15,879 bases of DNA from Actinomycetota bacterium (lineage in GTDB: Bacteria; Actinomycetota; Actinomycetes; Actinomycetales; Cellulomonadaceae), in assembly GCA_018898235.1 (NCBI GenBank), contig JAHIJU010000380.1, forward strand, positions 1 through 15,879. The letters are read 5' to 3'. The notes below the pieces were generated by a model, which saw only the letters and a list, made by a program, of their open reading frames with translations, searched no databases and had not been told where the DNA came from. A program made the translations under genes and the position numbers. Within the stretch, counting starts at the first letter, position 1; each line of letters begins with the position of its first letter. This document shows positions 11,916-15,879 of this stretch, piece after piece.

Positions 11916-12902
11916 GTGCCCCCTCAGGACCTGGTCCAGCTCTTGCCCGCGACCGTCGAACCGGTCTCCACCCAGGTCGGCACCCTCGCCCGACCGGCGC
12001 TCACCGTCGCGGCCACCCTGACGATGGCCGAGGTCGAGGTCGTGCTGCGCGACCCGACGCTCGGCGCCCTCGTCGTGCTCGACCCGCAGGCGCCCGCCAC
12101 GATCGGGTTGCTGAGCCGGCGGCGGTTCGGCGAGGTGATGACCGGTCGGCTCGGGTTCGGGCGGGCGGTGCTCACCCGTCGCCCGGTGCGCGAGGCCGCC
12201 GACTGGCACCCGCTCGTCGTCGGCCCGGAGTCGACGGTGGTGCACGTCGCGGGGCTGGCGATGGCCCGTCCGCCGGAGCTCCTGGGCGAGGACGTGCTGG
12301 TCGCCGGGGACGTCTGGGGTCTGGTGAGCACCTCGGTCCTCGTCTCGTCCGTGGTGGACGCCCTGGTCGACGCCTCGTCGCACGACCGGGTGACGTCGGT
12401 GCTGTCCCGCGAACGGCTGCTGCACACGCTGCGCGAGTGGTGCGCGGCGGTCACCGGCACCGCGAACCGGGTGGTGGGCGTCCTCACCCGGGTCGAGGAG
12501 CTGGACGCCGTGAACGCGGCGGGCGGCCATGTGGCCGGCGACGCGGTGCTGCGGCACGTCGCCACGGCGGCCGTCCGGCTCGCCCCGACCGGCTGCCAGG
12601 TCGGCCGGATCGGCAGCGGTGAGCTGCTCACGATCGGCGTGCTGCCGGACCTGCCCGATGAGCGGGTGGGCACGGTGGTCGAGTCGCTGCGGCTGCGGAT
12701 GGCGCAGGCCGCCGAGGCGCCGCGCGCGCTGTCCGGTCGGCTCTCGCGCATCCCGTGGCCGCGGGCGCTCACGGTCGCCACCGCATCGCTGCCCGGGTGG
12801 GCCGAACCGGACCTCGTCGTGCACGACGCGCGGCTGGCGCTCGGAGCCGCCCGGCTGGGGGCGCGCCCTCCCGTGCACCGCGACGCGGACAGCCGGCGCT
12901 GA
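11916..12902 (+). CDS. CBS-like plus degenerate GGDEF protein, 328 aa
   Basis: Residues about 20-150 look like a CBS-pair module of the kind found in front of actinobacterial GGDEF domains (IGLLSRRRFGEVMTGRLGFGRAV and VLVAGDVWGLVSTSVLV). From about 157 the GGDEF fold can be traced: DRVTSVLSRERLL for the usual D-LTGLxNR start, then NAAGGHVAGDAVL and VGRIGSGELLTI. The signature itself is G233-S-G-E-L237 instead of GGDEF, losing the metal-binding and catalytic Asp, so cyclase activity is unlikely. It may bind GTP, c-di-GMP or, through CBS, an adenosine ligand. GTG 11916 is the first start in the frame; GAGGA lies very close to it, so an internal start is possible. It converges on the methyltransferase gene with a 10-bp gap. 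Confidence 0.75.
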   Translation: MPPQDLVQLLPATVEPVSTQVGTLARPALTVAATLTMAEVEVVLRDPTLGALVVLDPQAPATIGLLSRRRFGEVMTGRLGFGRAVLTRRPVREAADWHPLVVGPESTVVHVAGLAMARPPELLGEDVLVAGDVWGLVSTSVLVSSVVDALVDASSHDRVTSVLSRERLLHTLREWCAAVTGTANRVVGVLTRVEELDAVNAAGGHVAGDAVLRHVATAAVRLAPTGCQVGRIGSGELLTIGVLPDLPDERVGTVVESLRLRMAQAAEAPRALSGRLSRIPWPRALTVATASLPGWAEPDLVVHDARLALGAARLGARPPVHRDADSRR

Positions 12903-12912
12903 GCGGCGGCGC

Positions 12913-13680
12913 CTACCGCTGCCCGAGGACGACCGTTCCGTCGACCTCGTCGTCGAGGTGGACGTGCGCGCGCAGACCCGCCTGCTCGACGAGGGCCGCG
13001 GTCACCGGCGCCTGGCCCCGGGAGGTCTCCACCAGGAACCACCCACCGGGAGCCAGCCAGCGTGCTGCCGCCTGCGCCGCACGGCGTTGCAGGTCAGTGC
13101 CGTCCGGGCCGCCGTCGAGTGCGGCGCGGCGCTCGTGGTCACGGGCCTCGGGCGGCATGGTCGCGATCGCGTCGGTCGGCACGTACGGCGCGTTGGCGAC
13201 GACGACGGTCACCTGGCCCAGCAGCCGCAACGGCAGCGGGGCGTCCAGGTCTCCGGCGTAGACCGTGCCGGCGGGGCCAAGGTTGTGCGCGGCGCAGTCC
13301 ACGGCCGCCGGGTCGATGTCGACGGCGTGCACCTCGAGGCCCGGCACCGCGGCGGCGAGCGCCACCCCGATCGCCCCGGTGCCGCAGCACAGGTCCACGA
13401 GCACGTCACCGGGCGCCAGCAGCGGCGCGGCCTGGCGGACCAGCGCGAGGGTGCGGGTGCGCGGCACGAACACGCCGGGTGCTACGACCAGCCGACGTCC
13501 GGCGAACTGTGCCCAGCCGACCACCTGCTCAAGCGGCTCCCCGGCGACCCGGCGCGCCGTCCACCGCTCGAGGGTCCCGGCGTCCGGGGCCTCGGCCCGT
13601 AGCAGGGCGGCCTCGTCCTCGGCGAACACGCAGCCGGCGGCACGCAGCCGGGCCACCAGCGGATCCTGCTCAGCGGTCAT
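12913..13680 (-). CDS. PrmC/HemK-related glutamine methyltransferase, 255 aa
   Basis: The N-terminal 75 residues form a helical substrate-binding region, with GEPLEQVVGWAQFAGRRL for the usual GxPLQYIxG-F box. An AdoMet-binding Rossmann domain follows: D96-L-C-C-G-T-G in VDLCCGTGAIGVALA, acidic end D121 in VDIDP, and N163-A-P-Y166 where the true release-factor methyltransferase PrmC has NPPY. NAPY followed by VPTDAI is typical of the PrmC-related paralogue subfamily annotated as putative N5-glutamine methyltransferase. The substrate is unknown; a glutamine side chain is the family-based guess. The ATG at 13680 lacks a strong ribosome site. It lies 40 bp downstream of the MFS gene and is probably the last gene of the operon. 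Confidence 0.85.
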   Translation of the reverse strand: MTAEQDPLVARLRAAGCVFAEDEAALLRAEAPDAGTLERWTARRVAGEPLEQVVGWAQFAGRRLVVAPGVFVPRTRTLALVRQAAPLLAPGDVLVDLCCGTGAIGVALAAAVPGLEVHAVDIDPAAVDCAAHNLGPAGTVYAGDLDAPLPLRLLGQVTVVVANAPYVPTDAIATMPPEARDHERRAALDGGPDGTDLQRRAAQAAARWLAPGGWFLVETSRGQAPVTAALVEQAGLRAHVHLDDEVDGTVVLGQR

Positions 13681-13720
13681 CGGCCCATCGTGCCCGACGG
13701 GCCGGGGGCGCCCCGCCGCG

Positions 13721-14938
13721 TCAGGCCTGGGGCTCGACGGCGGGCGACGGGACGGGGAGCACCACCTGGACGCGACCGGCCGGGTGGTCGAACCGCCGGG
13801 CCAGCACGAGCGCGGGCACGAGCAGCACGGCCGGCACGATGAACGCCGGGCCCAGCCCCGGGCCCGAGGACAGCAGCCCGAGGGTCACGGCGCCGAGCAC
13901 CGCACCGGCGTAGTTGAAGATGTTGATCCGCGAGATCACCTCGTCCACCCGGGCCGGCGCCAGCTCACCGGCGGCCGAGAAGGTGAGCGGCACGAGCGTG
14001 CCGACCCCCACCCCGACCAGGGCGAAGCCCGCCACCGCACCGGTGGCGTTGTGCGTGAGGGCCACGATGACCAGCCCGGCGATGCCGATCGCGACGCTCA
14101 CCGCCACCATGGGCCCCCGGCCGGTGCGACCCACCAGCCGGTCGCCGCCGAGCCGCGTGGCCAGGATCGCCACCTGGTAGGCCGCGTACCCGAGCGGGGC
14201 CAGCACGGCGCCGGCGGCCAGGGTGTCGTGCAGGTAGACGGTGCTCCAGGTGGAGACCGCCGAGTCGGCGACGAAGGCGACCGCGACCATCATGCCGAAC
14301 AGCCAGATGCCGCGCGTGGGCAGCGGCGCCTTGGCCGGCGCCGGGTGCCCGGCGCCGAAGGTGACCGCACCGGAGGTCACCAGCCAGCCGCGGGACAGGG
14401 CGACTGCCCCCGCGATGGCCGCCGCAGCGACCAGCAGGCCCGTGACCGCGCCGGTCTGCGAGCCCAGGTGCGCGAGCTGGGACATGCTCAGCGCCCCGGC
14501 GATGGCCGCCCCGGTGTAGGCGGCGAAGAACGTCGACATCACCGGGCGCCCCGCCTTGTGCTGCACGAGCACGCCCTGGATGTTGCTCGACGCGTCGACC
14601 ATGCCCAGTCCCAGCCCGTAGATGCCGAAGGCCGCGACGAACGCGACCATCGACGGGCTGAGCGCGAGCAGCGGCAGCGCGAGCACCTGGACACTCAGCC
14701 CGAGCAGCAGCGCCACCCGGCTGGAGCGCCGCGTCGACACCCACTCGGCCAGCACCGAGCCGCCGGCCGCGGTGACGCAGCCGAGCAGCACCGTGAGCGA
14801 CACGGTCGCGTCGTCGATGCCGACCTTCGACTTCATCCCCGGCAGCGCCGTGACCGCGCTGGCGTAGCCGAAGCCCTGGGCCGCGTAGGTCGCGGCGACG
14901 CCGATCCGCAGCCGTGCGAGGGGCGCCTCGCCCGCCAT
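13721..14938 (-). CDS. MFS transporter (YbjJ-like), 405 aa
   Basis: About twelve hydrophobic helices span the protein. A polar interior segment, DASSNIQGVLVQHKAGRPVM followed by STFFAAYTGAAIAG, resembles the YbjJ-type branch of sugar and efflux MFS permeases (NxQ-vE-grp-m---HA--S-G), and LATRLGGDRLVGRTGRGP is the loop before TM8. The ATG at 14938 is preferred over the upstream GTG of the open frame because it lies one base after the aminotransferase stop (TGA-C-ATG), the classic arrangement for translational coupling; GGAG lies further upstream inside the aminotransferase end. Substrate unknown; pairing with an aminotransferase suggests export or uptake of an amino compound. Confidence 0.85.
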   Translation of the reverse strand: MAGEAPLARLRIGVAATYAAQGFGYASAVTALPGMKSKVGIDDATVSLTVLLGCVTAAGGSVLAEWVSTRRSSRVALLLGLSVQVLALPLLALSPSMVAFVAAFGIYGLGLGMVDASSNIQGVLVQHKAGRPVMSTFFAAYTGAAIAGALSMSQLAHLGSQTGAVTGLLVAAAAIAGAVALSRGWLVTSGAVTFGAGHPAPAKAPLPTRGIWLFGMMVAVAFVADSAVSTWSTVYLHDTLAAGAVLAPLGYAAYQVAILATRLGGDRLVGRTGRGPMVAVSVAIGIAGLVIVALTHNATGAVAGFALVGVGVGTLVPLTFSAAGELAPARVDEVISRINIFNYAGAVLGAVTLGLLSSGPGLGPAFIVPAVLLVPALVLARRFDHPAGRVQVVLPVPSPAVEPQA

Positions 14939-14939
14939 G

Positions 14940-15879
14940 TCAGCCCAGCTCCGGGTGCGCGGCCTTGACCACACCGAACGCCTCGTGCGCGATCTCGACC
15001 GTGCGGGCGATGTCCTCGTGGGTGAGCGAGGCGTTGATGAAGTGGTTGTGGTGCGAGGTGAGGAACACCCCGCGCCGCATCATCTGGGCCACCCACTCCT
15101 GGTGCAGCAGCAGCGAGTCGTCGTCGGCCAGGCGCAGGTAGAACAGCGCCGGTTCGCCCGAGGCCACCAGGTGCAGGCCGTTGTCGGCGGCGGCTGACAC
15201 CAGCCCGGTGGTGAGCTTCGTGCCGAGCTCGGCGAACAGCGCCGGGCCGTCGATCTTCGCCAGCTTGTCGATGGTGGCGATGCCGGCGGCGAACGGTACG
15301 GCGCTCATCCAGTACGAGCCGGTGTAGGTGAGCGAGGAGACCGCATCCTTGAGCGCCGCCTTGCCGCACAACGCCGAGACGTTGTAGCCGTTGGCGATGG
15401 CCTTGCAGAAGCAGATGAGGTCGGCCTCGAACCCGTAGTGGTGGTCCGACCCGGCGAGGTCCAGCCGCCAGCCGGCGCGCACGTCGTCGACGATGAGCAC
15501 GACGCCGTACTGGTCGCACAGCCGACGGATGCCCTGCCAGTAACCGGCGGCCGGCAGCTCGTTGTCGACGAAGTTCCCGTGCATGTAGGGCTGGGCGATG
15601 AACGCCGCGACCTCGCCGCGGTTCTCGCTGAACACCCTCTCCACGGCGGCCACGTCGTTCCACGGCACCACGAGGTTGTTCGCGACGTCCTCCTCGAGCA
15701 CCCCCGGGTAGTCGAGCTTCTGCGCCCAGGGTGCGACCCCGTGGTAGTACCCGGCGACGAAGACGATCTTCTTGCGGTGCGTCGCGGCCCGGGCCGTCAT
15801 CACCGCGAGCGTCGTGGTGTCCCCGCCGTTCTTGGCGAAGAACGCCCAGTCGGCGCTGGCCACGGTGTCCACGAGCTTC
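14940..15879 (-). CDS. Class III PLP aminotransferase (GSA-aminomutase-like), C-terminal 312 residues
   Basis: The gene runs off the window end; the frame is open to the last bases, where KLVDTVASADWAFFAKNGGD continues upstream. Class III features are present: the FAKNGGDTTTLAV phosphate-binding segment, YHGVAPWAQ, the acidic residue binding the PLP pyridine N in VVLIVDDVRAGWRLD, and the Schiff-base Lys (codon at 15404-15402) in FCKAIANGYNVSAL. These match glutamate-1-semialdehyde aminomutase-type proteins and related amino-sugar or secondary-metabolite aminotransferases. Usual motifs have IxDEV and S-K; here DD and C-F-C-K are found, so it is not a canonical HemL. The product is unknown. It is the first visible gene of an operon with the MFS transporter and the PrmC-like gene. 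Confidence 0.85.
   Translation of the reverse strand, partial: KLVDTVASADWAFFAKNGGDTTTLAVMTARAATHRKKIVFVAGYYHGVAPWAQKLDYPGVLEEDVANNLVVPWNDVAAVERVFSENRGEVAAFIAQPYMHGNFVDNELPAAGYWQGIRRLCDQYGVVLIVDDVRAGWRLDLAGSDHHYGFEADLICFCKAIANGYNVSALCGKAALKDAVSSLTYTGSYWMSAVPFAAGIATIDKLAKIDGPALFAELGTKLTTGLVSAAADNGLHLVASGEPALFYLRLADDDSLLLHQEWVAQMMRRGVFLTSHHNHFINASLTHEDIARTVEIAHEAFGVVKAAHPELG

Noticed and set aside
13701..13720. Terminator between the MFS and methyltransferase genes
   Set aside because: GGGGCGCCCC is a perfect palindrome but too short and without a loop to form a stable terminator; the 40-bp gap fits one operon.
13265..14968. 567-codon plus-strand frame opposite the MFS gene
   Set aside because: It is the antisense shadow of a clear twelve-helix transporter, and its translation is low-complexity Arg/Gly/Glu.

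Overview
The window is about 73% G+C with dense, tightly packed genes, GTG as well as ATG starts, leaderless-looking promoters and actinobacterial protein families (a Rv2864c-like penicillin-binding lipoprotein, a SHOCT protein, a CBS-GGDEF protein). It is therefore a chromosomal segment of a high-GC Actinomycetota. A Micrococcales genus such as Cellulomonas would fit, but the sequence does not prove the genus.

Layout. 1-957: 3' end of a copper-type P1B ATPase (copA). 958-1712: about 750 bp without a credible gene, made of short tandem repeats, two copies of one hairpin, and a degraded second copy of the last codons of copA plus its downstream flank. 1713-2264 (-): small membrane protein with a PH-like tail. 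2416-3222 (+): CPBP/Abi-type membrane protein. 3236-4632 (-): three tandem paralogues of exactly 137 residues each, small exported or membrane-anchored proteins of unknown function. 4824-7421 (+): 865-residue membrane protein joining an N-terminal membrane block, a degenerate kinase-like domain and an MprF-type flippase domain. 7425-7550 (-): 41-codon ORF directly behind a c-di-GMP-I (GEMM-I) riboswitch at about 7565-7640 (-). 7743-9686 (-): penicillin-binding lipoprotein. 9885-10271 (+): two-TM SHOCT protein, ending at a strong hairpin shared with the convergent serine hydrolase at 10348-11745 (-). 11916-12902 (+): CBS-like plus degenerate GGDEF protein. 12913-15879 (-): HemK/PrmC-related methyltransferase, MFS transporter and class III aminotransferase (cut by the window end), apparently one operon transcribed toward lower coordinates.

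How the genes may work together. Two items point to cyclic di-GMP: the riboswitch and, 4 kb away, a GGDEF protein whose signature is GSGEL, so it is probably not an active cyclase. The riboswitch lies between a cell-wall transpeptidase and a lipid-flippase-like gene, and the only gene it can directly control is an unrecognised 41-residue protein that ends 3 bp from the flippase stop. This is the most novel-looking part of the window. The next most interesting are the tandem 137-residue family, with near-identical ends and divergent middles, and the copA remnant embedded in minisatellite DNA.

All family assignments come from reading motifs by eye. No database search was run.
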